DNA of 64,000 nt from Clostridium peptidivorans. GTDB taxonomy: Bacteria; Bacillota; Clostridia; Clostridiales; Clostridiaceae. The first letter of the stretch is position 1. Each line of letters opens with the position of its first letter. Below the pieces are notes generated by a model. That model did no database searches and was not told the DNA's origin. It worked only from the letters and a program-made list of their open reading frames with translations. Shown piece by piece: positions 35,627-44,757 of this stretch. The stretch is taken from contig NZ_OAOD01000015.1 in NCBI RefSeq assembly GCF_900205925.1, positions 1 to 64,000 of the forward strand, written 5' to 3'. Made by a program: the position numbers and the translations under genes.

Positions 35627-36010
35627 TTACTTTATGTTGGTACAACGAGTATTAGGCCATTCTCTATAAATTACAAATGCCAATATCATATAACCTAAGA
35701 TTAATGGACTATTTTCTCCCAGGTTTCTTAGTGAAATCATTAAATCTGAGTGCTCTATAAACCCAGATAAAAGACAAAGAGCTAAAAAGAATGTGGAAAG
35801 TAATCCATAGGTTATAGATAACACAATACTTGTAACTGACTTTATTTTTAAACTATTAATTTTCATTGATAATTTATATAATAGGGGTAAAATCATTAAT
35901 GTTATTACTTCCCAACCCACAGGATGTCTTAGTGTAGATATGCCACAATATAAAATTATTGTTAATATAGATACATTAATTATTTGATTATTTGTCATAT
36001 GATTTTTCAT
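35627..36010 (-). CDS. Hypothetical four-segment membrane protein
   Basis: Protein of 127 aa that I do not recognise. Four hydrophobic segments are visible at about residues 8-27, 29-48, 58-82 and 95-116. A pair of loops contains HPVGWE and SGFIEHSD. There are no catalytic motifs. It lies just downstream of the TolB-like gene on the same strand (53 nt gap), so the two may be cotranscribed. AGGAATT precedes the start, a moderate ribosome-binding site. Confidence 0.6.
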   Translation of the reverse strand: MKNHMTNNQIINVSILTIILYCGISTLRHPVGWEVITLMILPLLYKLSMKINSLKIKSVTSIVLSITYGLLSTFFLALCLLSGFIEHSDLMISLRNLGENSPLILGYMILAFVIYREWPNTRCTNIK

Positions 36011-36063
36011 TTATAAATAATTCCTCTCATTATAGCTGATATAATAAACCATCCACAGGTTTA

Positions 36064-37236
36064 CTAATCTAAAGTAATTATATTTGTAATATCAACTGTA
36101 CTTCCATCTTTTTGTTCTGTACTATGAACCATTATTTTTTTACCAGATGGACTCCATGCAGAAGGTGTATAATACTCCCCTTTAGAAATTAATGATTTTT
36201 TCTTTGTTCTGATATCTACTACATAAATACCTTCATTTCCATCTTCATTGGATATATAAGATACCTTTGTTCCATCTGGTGACCAATTCTCACCAAATAT
36301 AAATCCTTCATCTAAGGTTTGTACATTCTCACCATTTAAGTCTGTTACTATTAAAGCATTATTTTGTTTATTAGGATAATTTACTTCCATAATAAAGTGA
36401 TTTTTATCAGGAGATAATTTAAAGTTAAAAATTTGCTCGTTAGTGAATTCTTTAGTTTGTTTTGTTTTAATATCATAAACCTTCATTTTTTTCTCTTCAC
36501 GCTGTTGTGTTCTATAATATATCTTATTTCCAACCATTACTGGATTCATTATACACATTCCATTAAAAAGGGCTTCATTATGGAAGTTTGGTGCATCTCC
36601 TGTTGCCATTTGTTCTTTTTCTACATTTGCTATTTTTGTCGAAGTTCCATCAATTTTTACAATGTAAAAGCCTTTAATATTCATATATGGCATAATTAAT
36701 TCTTCATTATTAATCCATTGAGCTTGTGTTAAATCAGCCATATCCATAGACGGCTCATTAATCTTAACTTTTATATTCCCTTCTGAATCTGTAATACATC
36801 CCATATTCTCTTTTTCAAAATCATTTACATAAAATACATGTTTCTTATCAGGTGAAGAAATAGCATAACTTTGTAGCTTTGATTTATCAGCAATACTTTT
36901 TTCTGTTTTAGAATTTAAATCATATGAATAAAGACTTTGCACTTTAAATTCTCCAAGGTTATTTTTTATAGGATCTAATTCTTTATTTTCCTTTGAAACA
37001 AGCATTTTATTTTCTGATAACCAATCATATCCTATTAATCCTTCATAAGTATTAATTTTAGATGCAGTAACATTATCTGCTAAAATATCTTTTGTGTCTT
37101 TTACAATATGTATTTTTTTATCTCCCATTTTAATTATATTTTGGCCTTTTAATTGTTTGTGTGCAAGTACTGGAATTGCTGATGCCGCTAAAGAGCATAC
37201 AACTACTGTTAATATTAATAATCTTTTCTTTATCAT
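36064..37236 (-). CDS. Secreted TolB/WD40-like beta-propeller protein
   Basis: Protein of 390 aa. I start at ATG 37236, after GGAGGG; an open TTG five codons upstream overlaps the site. The N-terminal 25 residues are a signal peptide (cleavage probably after VLAHA-like ILVLA). Repeats of the TolB-like type are seen: SPDKKHVFYV, SPDKNHFIME, SPDGTKVSYISNEDG and SPSGKKIMVHS. These blades form a propeller for protein or ligand binding. The gene follows a two-component system on the same strand, which may control it. No specific ligand can be named. Confidence 0.75.
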   Translation of the reverse strand: MIKKRLLILTVVVCSLAASAIPVLAHKQLKGQNIIKMGDKKIHIVKDTKDILADNVTASKINTYEGLIGYDWLSENKMLVSKENKELDPIKNNLGEFKVQSLYSYDLNSKTEKSIADKSKLQSYAISSPDKKHVFYVNDFEKENMGCITDSEGNIKVKINEPSMDMADLTQAQWINNEELIMPYMNIKGFYIVKIDGTSTKIANVEKEQMATGDAPNFHNEALFNGMCIMNPVMVGNKIYYRTQQREEKKMKVYDIKTKQTKEFTNEQIFNFKLSPDKNHFIMEVNYPNKQNNALIVTDLNGENVQTLDEGFIFGENWSPDGTKVSYISNEDGNEGIYVVDIRTKKKSLISKGEYYTPSAWSPSGKKIMVHSTEQKDGSTVDITNIITLD

Positions 37237-37322
37237 GTTTAATCCCTCCAAATCTCTTATGAGTTTACTATATCAATTTGATTTTTCAAAAGTATATCTA
37301 CTTGTTTCAATACTGTAAACTT

Positions 37323-38774
37323 TTATAAAAATGGAAAAGAAATTAAGAAGGTTGTACCTTTTGGTTCATTATCTTTTAAAGAAATAGTTCCGTTTTGTTT
37401 CTCTATTAACTCTTTTACAATTGAAAGTCCAAGACCTACTCCACCATATTTTTTCGAGCGATCCTTATTAACTGTATAAAAAGCATCAAATATCCTTTCT
37501 TTTGATTCTTTTGGAATTCCTATTCCTGTATCTATTACTTCTATGCATACATATTTATCTTTAATATAACTGTTTATAAATAGATTTCCGTTAGGTTCAT
37601 TATATTTTATACCGTTGTCTATTAGATTTGTAAAGATATGAACCAAACTTTCCTTATCACCCAAAATAGATGCGGATTGTATATTCGTTATCATTTTAAT
37701 ATTAAATTTTTGTGATTTTCCTTTCATGCGGCTGCATATGTCCTCAAGTACTTCTTTGATATCAAGCTTCTCTGTTTGAAGCTCAAAATCATATTTCTCA
37801 AGCGAAGATAAATACAATATTTTCTCTACCATTTCATAAAGTCTTTGAGTTTCCTTTGCTATATTAGCTTTAGCATCCTGAAGTAAGTTAGGATCATCAG
37901 AATACATATCTAATAAATCAGAATATGCTTTTATAACTGTGAGAGGGGTTTTAAATTCATGGGTAATGTTACCTATAAATACTTTCTGCTGCCTTTCTAA
38001 TTTTTTTACTTTTTCTAGTGCCAATTTTAATTTTTGTTGTTCATCATTGATTTCTTTGATATTTTTTTCAATTTCATTGCTCATATAATAAAGTACTTCA
38101 CTTAATTCACCAAGTTCATCATTTCGTTTACATGGAAGGATACTATCATATAATCCACTCTTAATATTAAGAGCATCTTTTTTAAGCCTTAAAATAACCT
38201 CTACATATCTATTAAAGTAAAAATATCCTGCAATAAAACTAAATATAAATACGACACATCCTATACTAATAAAAAGAGATTTAATATCATTGTAAAAATC
38301 AATATCATTTGCAATAGAATACTCAAATTTAATTGCTCCTATTTGATTGTCTTTATATAGTGGAGCGATATAAATTATAGTGTTATCTTTAACTTCATAG
38401 GCTATATTCCCATTAAGTGCATGAGAAAGTATTTCTTTAATTTTAGTTGTATCATTAAAGGCCATAGAGCTAACAATTTCTTTTCCACTCATATCATATA
38501 TAACTGCACGCATCCCATTTATTGAATTTAACTGCCTTACAAGCTCATGGGCATTTTTTTGTAAAAATTCATTTTCATTCTTTATAGAATCTGTAAGATA
38601 TATTTGTTTAATATATGTATTTGCAATTTTGGCCTGACGTGCTAAATACTCTTCATGCTGCTTTTCTTGATTATTTTTTATTCCTTTAAGTACTAAAATA
38701 CTGAGTATACTTACAGTCAAAATTAAAAGAGTTGCCAAAAAAACACTAGATTTAATCTTTATGCTAATTTTCAT
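37323..38774 (-). CDS. Sensor histidine kinase (HAMP-HisKA-HATPase)
   Basis: Protein of 483 aa. Two membrane segments (about 8-30 and 166-187) flank an extracytoplasmic sensor domain. HAMP follows, then the H box with phosphorylated His272 (NITHEFKTPL), the N box LIDNGIKYNE and the DTGIGIP and GVGLGLSIV ATP motifs. I start at ATG 38774 because AGGTGG lies 5 nt upstream; a GTG nine bases earlier is open. It overlaps the response regulator gene by 11 nt. The sensed signal is unknown. Confidence 0.93.
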   Translation of the reverse strand: MKISIKIKSSVFLATLLILTVSILSILVLKGIKNNQEKQHEEYLARQAKIANTYIKQIYLTDSIKNENEFLQKNAHELVRQLNSINGMRAVIYDMSGKEIVSSMAFNDTTKIKEILSHALNGNIAYEVKDNTIIYIAPLYKDNQIGAIKFEYSIANDIDFYNDIKSLFISIGCVVFIFSFIAGYFYFNRYVEVILRLKKDALNIKSGLYDSILPCKRNDELGELSEVLYYMSNEIEKNIKEINDEQQKLKLALEKVKKLERQQKVFIGNITHEFKTPLTVIKAYSDLLDMYSDDPNLLQDAKANIAKETQRLYEMVEKILYLSSLEKYDFELQTEKLDIKEVLEDICSRMKGKSQKFNIKMITNIQSASILGDKESLVHIFTNLIDNGIKYNEPNGNLFINSYIKDKYVCIEVIDTGIGIPKESKERIFDAFYTVNKDRSKKYGGVGLGLSIVKELIEKQNGTISLKDNEPKGTTFLISFPFL

Positions 38775-39459
38775 AGATTCCACCTACAGCCTTATATCCT
38801 ACCCTATATACAGTCTGTATTATATCTTGGTAAGGATCTTGCAGTTTCTTTCTAAGCCTTTGAATATGAATATCTACAGTCCTAGTTCCGCCGAAATAAT
38901 CCATTCCCCAAATTAAATCTAACAAATCTTCTCTTGTATATACTCTATTTAAATTTGATAATAAAAGCACTAGCACATCAAATTCCTTAGGGGTTAATTC
39001 TAATTCTTCTTCTTTTATAAGAACCTTTCTTTGCTTTAAAATAATCTTTAGATCTTTAATTTTTATCTCATCAGCCTCAGAGTCATTAACATTTTTATTT
39101 AATCTTCTAAGCAGTGATTTTACTCTTGCTAATATTTCTCTTATATCAAAGGGTTTTACTATATAATCATCCGCACCCAATTCTAAGCCTAATACTTTAT
39201 CTACAATATCGTTTTTTGCAGTAAGCATAACAATGCCCAAATCTTCTCTATCATCCAATTTTTTACATACCTCATAACCATTCATTTTTGGCATCATTAC
39301 ATCTAAAATAACCACATGTGGTTTAAAGATTTCTATTTTATTTAATGCCTCTTCTCCATCATAGGCTGTCTCAACGCTGTATCCCTCTCTTTTAAAAGCA
39401 TAAGCAATTGCATCAGCAATACTTCTTTCATCATCTACTACTAATATTCTTTCTTCCAT
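38764..39459 (-). CDS. OmpR/PhoB-family response regulator
   Basis: Protein of 231 aa. The receiver domain has Asp53 (VVILDVMMPKMNG) as phosphorylation site and DD at 9-10. The C-terminal winged helix includes LTPKEFDVLVLLLSN and TRTVDIHIQRLRKKL. It forms a pair with the kinase encoded just downstream. The likely targets include the adjacent TolB-like gene, by position only. No operator repeat was recognised. Confidence 0.94.
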   Translation of the reverse strand: MEERILVVDDERSIADAIAYAFKREGYSVETAYDGEEALNKIEIFKPHVVILDVMMPKMNGYEVCKKLDDREDLGIVMLTAKNDIVDKVLGLELGADDYIVKPFDIREILARVKSLLRRLNKNVNDSEADEIKIKDLKIILKQRKVLIKEEELELTPKEFDVLVLLLSNLNRVYTREDLLDLIWGMDYFGGTRTVDIHIQRLRKKLQDPYQDIIQTVYRVGYKAVGGIYEN

Positions 39460-39626
39460 ATTGTCACCATCCTTAATAATTTGAGGATAATACTAATTTT
39501 TATTAAAACAATTATTACAAGTGCACTTTTCTATATAAAAATAATTCTGTAAATTTATAATATATTATACATCATATTCTACTGAAAGTAATTAAAATAA
39601 GTATTTATAAAAGTCTACACTAATTA

Positions 39627-39852
39627 TGATATAATAGGCGTGACGTATTGGAGGTGTTTTTATGAAGGTCTGTGATACATTCAGCTGTAAATCAACTTGC
39701 TCCTTGCAAAGACTACAACAAAGTCAGCTATGCTTTGTTTGGGGCCTAAGCTGTTAAGTTAGCTGAAATGCGTACATGTTTTAGGCTCTGTAACACATAG
39801 CTTTTTAGTATTCTTTGCTTTAATACTATGATAGAAGTGAAGGAGTAAGGAA
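39627..39852 (+). promoter_or_regulatory. Structured leader of the CD3324-type gene
   Basis: An extended -10 element TGATATAAT (39627-39635) starts it. The leader contains a mini-ORF (39662-39757). TTCAGCT...AACTT near 39680 can pair with AAGTTAGCTGAA (39757-39768), folding over the mini-ORF. A further hairpin TAGTATT/AATACTA lies at 39807-39829, just before the AAGGAG of the next gene. This pattern is compatible with translational attenuation, but no known riboswitch family was recognised. Function is inference. Confidence 0.4.
39662..39757 (+). CDS. Possible Cys-rich leader peptide of 31 aa
   Basis: An ATG follows GGAGGTG at 7-nt spacing and opens a 31-codon frame ending TAA. The peptide starts MKVCDTFSCKSTCS and ends LCFVWGLSC, so five Cys occur in 31 residues. 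It lies in a foldable leader about 95 nt before the next gene. A good ribosome-binding site argues for translation. It resembles no toxin or SCIFF peptide I know. Alternative: chance ORF in a structured RNA. Confidence 0.4.
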   Translation: MKVCDTFSCKSTCSLQRLQQSQLCFVWGLSC

Positions 39853-40131
39853 ATGAAGTATGTAAAAGCACAAGATGTGTTACCAGAGGAGATTCTTAAA
39901 ATAATACAAGAATATGTAGATGGAAAATATCTTTATGTACCCAGAAAAAATGAAAATCATAAAGCTTGGGGAGAAAAGAGTGGTATAAAGAACAGCCTTA
40001 AGGCGAGAAATAGTGAAATTTATAAAAAATACATTAATGGTACTACTATTAATGTACTAACTCAAGAATATTACCTGTCAGAAAAGAGTATAAGAAGAAT
40101 AATAGGTCAAGAGAAACGTCTATGCTCATAA
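39853..40131 (+). CDS. CD3324-type small regulator (Mor-like HTH)
   Basis: Protein of 92 aa. The opening MKYVKAQDVLPEEILKIIQ, the YVPRKNENHKAWG stretch and the end SEKSIRRIIG match a clostridial family named after C. difficile CD3324, related to the Mor transcription activators. The C-terminal half (about 55-85) looks like a helix-turn-helix. It probably binds DNA; the targets are not known. GAAGGAGTAAGG precedes the start, and a long structured leader lies upstream. A strong hairpin follows. Confidence 0.8.
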   Translation: MKYVKAQDVLPEEILKIIQEYVDGKYLYVPRKNENHKAWGEKSGIKNSLKARNSEIYKKYINGTTINVLTQEYYLSEKSIRRIIGQEKRLCS

Positions 40132-40277
40132 TCATTACAGAATTATTTATTAGATTGAATACTTATTTTGAAATATGTTATGATTTCATTGTGGCATTCT
40201 AATGAAAGATATCATTTTTAATTTAAGACAATGTTCAGAAGTAAAATGATTGTGAATATGTAGTATGTTTTAAATCG

Positions 40278-40324
40278 AGATGATTATTGTTACTTTCAAT
40301 TAGAGTAATAATAATCATCTTTTG
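40278..40324 (+). terminator. Terminator of the CD3324-type gene
   Basis: AGATGATTATTGTTACT (40278-40294) and AGTAATAATAATCATCT (40304-40320) form 17 bp with one wobble. TTTT follows. Confidence 0.78.
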
Positions 40325-40422
40325 GTTAGCTGGCTTATAGTAAAATGAAGCTTGAAGTAAGGTATTATTTACTTAAATGAATAATAAAAATTACGCATAT
40401 TAGAAAAGAGGTGCTGGACTTT

Positions 40423-41082
40423 ATGAAAGCTTTTATAAAAAAATATGAGTATAATTATATAAAGAAATGTTTACATGATTTATATAATGTTTTCGTAGGT
40501 TGTATAGATATTAATGTTATTGAAGTAAATAAAGCATATACACATAATAAAATATTAGGTCTTTTTACAAGTTTATCCGAAGAAGAAAAAGAGATACTTG
40601 ATATTAGTAGAATAAATGATCCATTGCACATTGATAAGTATTTAGCCGAGTTGAATGAATATGTATACGGAATGCCAAGTATTACAAAATCAGAAATTAA
40701 TAGATTGTTTAAAAAAGAAAAGAATTTTAAATTACCCGACTTAAATGCACAGGATTCAAAGAATGTGTATTTAGGTTGGATTGATGAATCCAGTAGAAAA
40801 TTATTTCTAGCTTACAATATGAATGATAAACTTGTAGGTATGGTATGCATAATTCCAAGTTATAGTTCTAGCAACACTCATATGTGTTCACTTTGTAATC
40901 ATGTAGGTCGCCAAAACGAAGTAGCCTTTGTTTCATCTATCTGTAAAACATCTAATACTGGAGAAGGTGCCTATAAATCCATAGGCTTTAATATATGTTT
41001 AGATAGCGAGAAATGTAATGAACGAATTGTAGCTATCGAAAAGTTTGAGAAAATTTTAAGGGATGTTAACAATATAAAATAA
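40423..41082 (+). CDS. FusB/FusC-like elongation factor G-binding protein
   Basis: Protein of 219 aa. I use ATG 40423, which has AGAGGTG 9 nt before it; GTG 40411 adjoins the site. The N-terminal half is helical. The C-terminal half has the treble-clef zinc finger of EF-G-binding proteins: CSLCNHVG, then ICKTS, and ICLDSEKC. FusB proteins free EF-G from stalled ribosomes and give fusidic-acid resistance in staphylococci; chromosomal relatives occur in many Firmicutes. Resistance is not shown here. The gene has its own upstream spacing of 290 bp from the small regulator. Confidence 0.82.
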   Translation: MKAFIKKYEYNYIKKCLHDLYNVFVGCIDINVIEVNKAYTHNKILGLFTSLSEEEKEILDISRINDPLHIDKYLAELNEYVYGMPSITKSEINRLFKKEKNFKLPDLNAQDSKNVYLGWIDESSRKLFLAYNMNDKLVGMVCIIPSYSSSNTHMCSLCNHVGRQNEVAFVSSICKTSNTGEGAYKSIGFNICLDSEKCNERIVAIEKFEKILRDVNNIK

Positions 41083-41154
41083 TAGTGATAATCTAAATTA
41101 ATCATTACTTATAATTGATGCTATTTATGATGCGATATTTTTGATTATAAAAGT

Positions 41155-41216
41155 AGCCTTAGCCAGGTAATATTAATGGTTAAGGCTCTTCATACCGCTC
41201 TAACTGCGGTTTTTTA
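41155..41216 (+). terminator. Two tandem hairpins ending the FusB-like gene
   Basis: AGCCTTAGCC/GGTTAAGGCT (41155-41187) is followed by ACCGC-TCTAACT-GCGGT and TTTTTT (41194-41216). The second has the shape of an intrinsic terminator. Confidence 0.72.
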
Positions 41217-41248
41217 ATAAGCTTTTAAGTGCTGTGGCTGGCACCATA

Positions 41249-42109
41249 CTAGTAACTTGTAAGCACATAATCCATTTGTTTACACCCGATAGCAGAAGCA
41301 ACTGAACTGCATTTTGCTCGCAATAGATAGAATATAGTTTTATCTTTAATATCACTCAATGTTTCAAAATTCGCTTGCCCTTTACTTATAATAAGATCTG
41401 CTTTGTTAAATTCACTCTTAAATGTACTTGAGCAATCTTTTAATATTGTTCCTTGCGCAGCATGTCCATTGTCGATAACTTTTACTAAGTCTGCAACACC
41501 TGTATTTATTGCATAGTACATTGTTGCATCATTAACTATTGGACCTCCCTTTACCACATAAGTAACCTTGTTTATTGGAAGATTCTCTAATAGAAATTTA
41601 TCAAATATGATTTCCCCAGCATTGTCAGCAATATACATAATATTATTTGACTTTTCTACTGCTTCTCGAAGAGCACTTGTTCCAGTACCAAAAATATCAT
41701 GCTTGATACTGTCCTCAACCGACTTAACAATATCTGAGTGCTCTAGCTTTAGTCCAACTGAAAAATCTATAATATTTCCCGCAATAGCCAGCCTACAGGC
41801 CATATCCAAGCGATCTTCTGCTTTATCTAACCATCTTTCTTCAATAATTCTCTCATAAATCTTTTTAGCAATTTCATTGTACTGTTCTTTCAATCTTGCA
41901 TATGGGTCAATAATTCTAGTAATATTCTTAGCATGTTGATGCATCCTAAAAGCAATTTCAGGTGCCGTTTCATTGAAGTCCATTTCTGCTAATTCCTTGA
42001 AAGATCTTTTGATTATTTCTTCTTGCATTGTTACATTGCTTGTGGTTTCTTCAGCTATTTCTACTGCTTGTCTAGCGAGACAGTGAATGCATTCACGTGA
42101 TATTTTCAT
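41249..42109 (-). CDS. DUF89 (ARMT1-type) damage-control phosphatase
   Basis: Protein of 286 aa. The N-terminal CIHCLARQA motif and the metal-binding IADNAGEIIFD (about 156-166), followed by a GG-containing and a KGQANFE segment, define the prokaryotic DUF89 group. These metal-dependent phosphatases remove phosphate from damaged or surplus metabolites. Substrate is not predictable. AAGGAG precedes the ATG; the gene is alone. Confidence 0.88.
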   Translation of the reverse strand: MKISRECIHCLARQAVEIAEETTSNVTMQEEIIKRSFKELAEMDFNETAPEIAFRMHQHAKNITRIIDPYARLKEQYNEIAKKIYERIIEERWLDKAEDRLDMACRLAIAGNIIDFSVGLKLEHSDIVKSVEDSIKHDIFGTGTSALREAVEKSNNIMYIADNAGEIIFDKFLLENLPINKVTYVVKGGPIVNDATMYYAINTGVADLVKVIDNGHAAQGTILKDCSSTFKSEFNKADLIISKGQANFETLSDIKDKTIFYLLRAKCSSVASAIGCKQMDYVLTSY

Positions 42110-42185
42110 AGAATCGTCTCCTTAAGAGTAATATAACTGGTATGTCCATATTATATTGTTTCAATTTGTGATTAAAAAATTGCAG

Positions 42186-42665
42186 TTATTTATGATAGGG
42201 TTCTCCCTTTATTATTCTAAAAGATCTATATATTTGCTCTAAAAGCATTACTCTAAACAATTGATGTGGGAAGGTCATTTTGGAAAAGCACAATTTGTAA
42301 TGACACCTACTTAAAACTTCTTGAGAAATACCTAAAGAACCACCAATAATGAAGGTTATGTGGCTATTACCTGATAGAGCGCGATCTTCTATAAATCCAG
42401 CAAGTTCTTCAGATGAAATCATTTTACCTTTTAAATCTAAGGCAATTACATACATGTTGTCTTTAATGTGTTTTAAAATTGATAGACCTTCTTTAAGCTT
42501 AATATTTTCCTCTTCCTTGGGTGAAGCATTTTCGGGAGTCTTTTCATCAGCAACTTCTATAATTTCAAGACTACAATATTTACTAAGTCTTTTAGAATAC
42601 TCATTTATTGCTTCTTTAAGGTATTTTTCTTTTAGTTTACCAACAGTTATTATTGTAATATTCAT
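42186..42665 (-). CDS. rlmH: 23S rRNA pseudouridine-1915 N3-methyltransferase
   Basis: Protein of 159 aa, SPOUT class. It begins [16 protein letters not shown] and has the knot motif [10 protein letters not shown] (about 105-114), then [20 protein letters not shown] and a GEPYHK end. RlmH modifies pseudouridine 1915 of helix 69. Length is standard. TAGGAG precedes the start. Confidence 0.96.
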   Translation of the reverse strand: MNITIITVGKLKEKYLKEAINEYSKRLSKYCSLEIIEVADEKTPENASPKEEENIKLKEGLSILKHIKDNMYVIALDLKGKMISSEELAGFIEDRALSGNSHITFIIGGSLGISQEVLSRCHYKLCFSKMTFPHQLFRVMLLEQIYRSFRIIKGEPYHK

Positions 42666-42707
42666 TTTGGCTACTCCTAATAGTCATTAAATTTAAAATA
42701 AAATACA

Positions 42708-42732
42708 GAAAGTCGGGGATAACCCGACTTTC
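42708..42732 (-). terminator. Terminator of the SEC-C gene
   Basis: GAAAGTCGGG and CCCGACTTTC form a 10-bp stem with a 5-nt loop between two minus-strand genes. The T tail on the minus strand is only partial (TGTATTTTATTTT). Confidence 0.75.
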
Positions 42733-42775
42733 AATTAAAACCTATCAATGCTGGTTATTAATAATTAATCACTAA

Positions 42776-43279
42776 TTAAGCTTCTTTACCACAGCACTTT
42801 TTATATTTCTTACCACTTCCGCATGGGCAAGCATCATTTCTTCCTACTTTATTGTTATTAACTATTACCTTAGAGTCCTTCCACTGATTACGGATTTCTT
42901 TTCTCTTTTCAGGGGAGAATATAGCTTCCCATTGAGGAAGAGCATAAAGATAATCAGCTTTAGCATCTAACATGTTAAAGTATAATTTGTCAAAGTCTAT
43001 AGCTAAATTTAATTCTGTGTTGGCGTCTATAGCTTCTAAATCTAGAGGATTAATTAGGCTATCGTTTACTCCATCAATAAATCCCATAAAAAATATTGTA
43101 GAAGTATTAAAATCATTAGCTAAATCTTCTAGTTTGCCGCTAATTTCTTTTGTATGATTGGCAAGTATTTTAGTATATATATTTTTTTCTACAGCACCAT
43201 ATTCCTTCCAAAAGGCAGCTTCACCTTTTGTCTTAACGTAATCTACAACCATATCTGTCCATTCTGTATATAAACTCAT
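42776..43279 (-). CDS. SEC-C zinc-motif protein
   Basis: Protein of 167 aa. The C-terminus [14 protein letters not shown] is the SEC-C metal-binding motif, also found at the end of SecA. The rest is helical and acidic. I start at ATG 43279, which lies 7 nt after AAAGGAG; ATG 43285 is too near the site, and the upstream extension is hydrophobic and not a plausible protein start. Such proteins bind ribosomes or partner proteins; function unknown. Confidence 0.8.
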   Translation of the reverse strand: MSLYTEWTDMVVDYVKTKGEAAFWKEYGAVEKNIYTKILANHTKEISGKLEDLANDFNTSTIFFMGFIDGVNDSLINPLDLEAIDANTELNLAIDFDKLYFNMLDAKADYLYALPQWEAIFSPEKRKEIRNQWKDSKVIVNNNKVGRNDACPCGSGKKYKKCCGKEA

Positions 43280-43375
43280 ATCCATTCTCCTTTTGTAAAA
43301 AATATAAAATTTTACAATAATATTATAATAAAAAAAGTTAAAGATTTCAATTAAAAGCAAGTTGCAAAAATATAT

Positions 43376-43939
43376 TTATCTTTTTTCTAATTGTTCCACA
43401 TCAGACTTTCCTAAAGGCTTAGAAATATTGAAATTGCCACCTAAAGTATCAACAGGCTTGTTTTCCACTAATATCTTAATTTTTTCAATTGAAGGCACTT
43501 GAGTAAGTGACCATATAAGGCTTCTTAAGCAGGCCTCTTCAGCCACAGGAGACATATTTATAATGGCTTCTTTGCTTAAATTTACATATCCAATTCCATC
43601 ATTAATAGAAAAACTTAAAAGTCTTGTATTTTTAGGTAAAATAGGGCTTAGGTTACTATTTACCGCAGGACCCTTTATAAGCTCACGAACTATAATCTCT
43701 CCAATTAGTTCATTTTCCTTAATAATTCGCTCTTCCTTAGTAATAGCTACTTTCTTATTATCTTTAGACGAATTAAAGTACAAATTTAATTCTAAAGTAT
43801 CTTTATCAGCTTCGGACAAAGTGAACTTCTGCACTTTTTGCTTATTTTGTGAACTTAAAGCATCTGTTTTTTCACAACCTGAAAATGTAAAACTTAAAAG
43901 TATCATAAAAGAACATGATAAGATAATAGACTTTTTCAT
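43376..43939 (-). CDS. GerMN-domain lipoprotein
   Basis: Protein of 187 aa. The signal peptide (MKKSIILSCSFMILL) ends with a lipobox FSGC, so it is anchored outside the membrane. A single GerMN domain follows, with GPAVNSNLSPILP and NDGIGYVNLSKE. B. subtilis GerM, needed for spore engulfment and germination, has two such domains. I start at ATG 43939 after AGGGGTG. It overlaps no gene but sits 14 nt after the WalJ-like gene, so they are likely cotranscribed. Confidence 0.82.
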   Translation of the reverse strand: MKKSIILSCSFMILLSFTFSGCEKTDALSSQNKQKVQKFTLSEADKDTLELNLYFNSSKDNKKVAITKEERIIKENELIGEIIVRELIKGPAVNSNLSPILPKNTRLLSFSINDGIGYVNLSKEAIINMSPVAEEACLRSLIWSLTQVPSIEKIKILVENKPVDTLGGNFNISKPLGKSDVEQLEKR

Positions 43940-43953
43940 TAACTTCACCCCTT

Positions 43954-44739
43954 TTAAAACTCTATACATTTAGTGGGTGCACTTCTGTCAGCCATAAGTA
44001 AATCGATATCCTTGTTTAATTTTAAGTTATTTTCTATAAGAATATTTTTTACAGTTTCGTAAGCTAGTTCAGGATAATTATTAGTTTTACTCAAATGCCC
44101 AAGCATTATCTTTTTAAAGCTACCATCCATTATGTTGAGGATTGCTTTACCACAATCTTCATTAGAAAGATGGCCTTCATTGCTTAATATTCTTCTTTTT
44201 AAAACATAAGGGTAAGGACCAAACTTTAGCATTTCAACATCATGATTGCTTTCAAGTAATATGGCATCAGCACCTTTTAGAGCTTCTTCAACTTCCTTAG
44301 AAAAGTAACCTAAATCTGTAGCAATGGAAAACTTTTTATTATTGCTACAAATAGAATACCCATGAGGGGAAGCAGCATCATGAGATATTCTGTGGCTTAA
44401 AATGTCCATATCTTTGATATTTACATGATTATTTTCAATAATTTTTATGTTTTTTTCTTTGATTTTTCCTATTGATTTACTCATGGCTTCCCAAGTAAGG
44501 GCATCAGTATATATTGGAATATCATATTTTCTTGATAAGACTCCAACACCTTTAGTATGATCTGTATGCTCATGAGTAACAAATATAGCATCTATTTCAT
44601 TGGGAGCCTGACCTATACTTGACAGAGCATTTTCAATACTTTTCCCAGGCAATCCTGCATCTATTAATACTTTTGATTTATCTGTAGAAACTAAAATACT
44701 ATTTCCACTGCTACCACTATATAAAGAACAAAAAAACAT
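43954..44739 (-). CDS. Metallo-beta-lactamase-fold hydrolase (WalJ/YycJ-like)
   Basis: Protein of 261 aa. It begins MFFCSLYSGSSGNSILV and has THEHTDH near residue 55, DLGY and ESNHD, as in WalJ of the walRK locus. Relatives act in DNA repair or exonuclease roles linked with the cell envelope. No walRK is next to it here. The start follows AAGGTG. Substrate is uncertain. Confidence 0.87.
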   Translation of the reverse strand: MFFCSLYSGSSGNSILVSTDKSKVLIDAGLPGKSIENALSSIGQAPNEIDAIFVTHEHTDHTKGVGVLSRKYDIPIYTDALTWEAMSKSIGKIKEKNIKIIENNHVNIKDMDILSHRISHDAASPHGYSICSNNKKFSIATDLGYFSKEVEEALKGADAILLESNHDVEMLKFGPYPYVLKRRILSNEGHLSNEDCGKAILNIMDGSFKKIMLGHLSKTNNYPELAYETVKNILIENNLKLNKDIDLLMADRSAPTKCIEF

Positions 44740-44757
44740 ACGTTAATTCACCTTGCC

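Noticed and set aside
39662-39757. Cys-rich mini-ORF as a bacteriocin or SCIFF precursor
   Set aside because: No radical SAM maturase, transporter or protease for peptide modification lies near. The two radical SAM genes at 56-60 kb are of other families.
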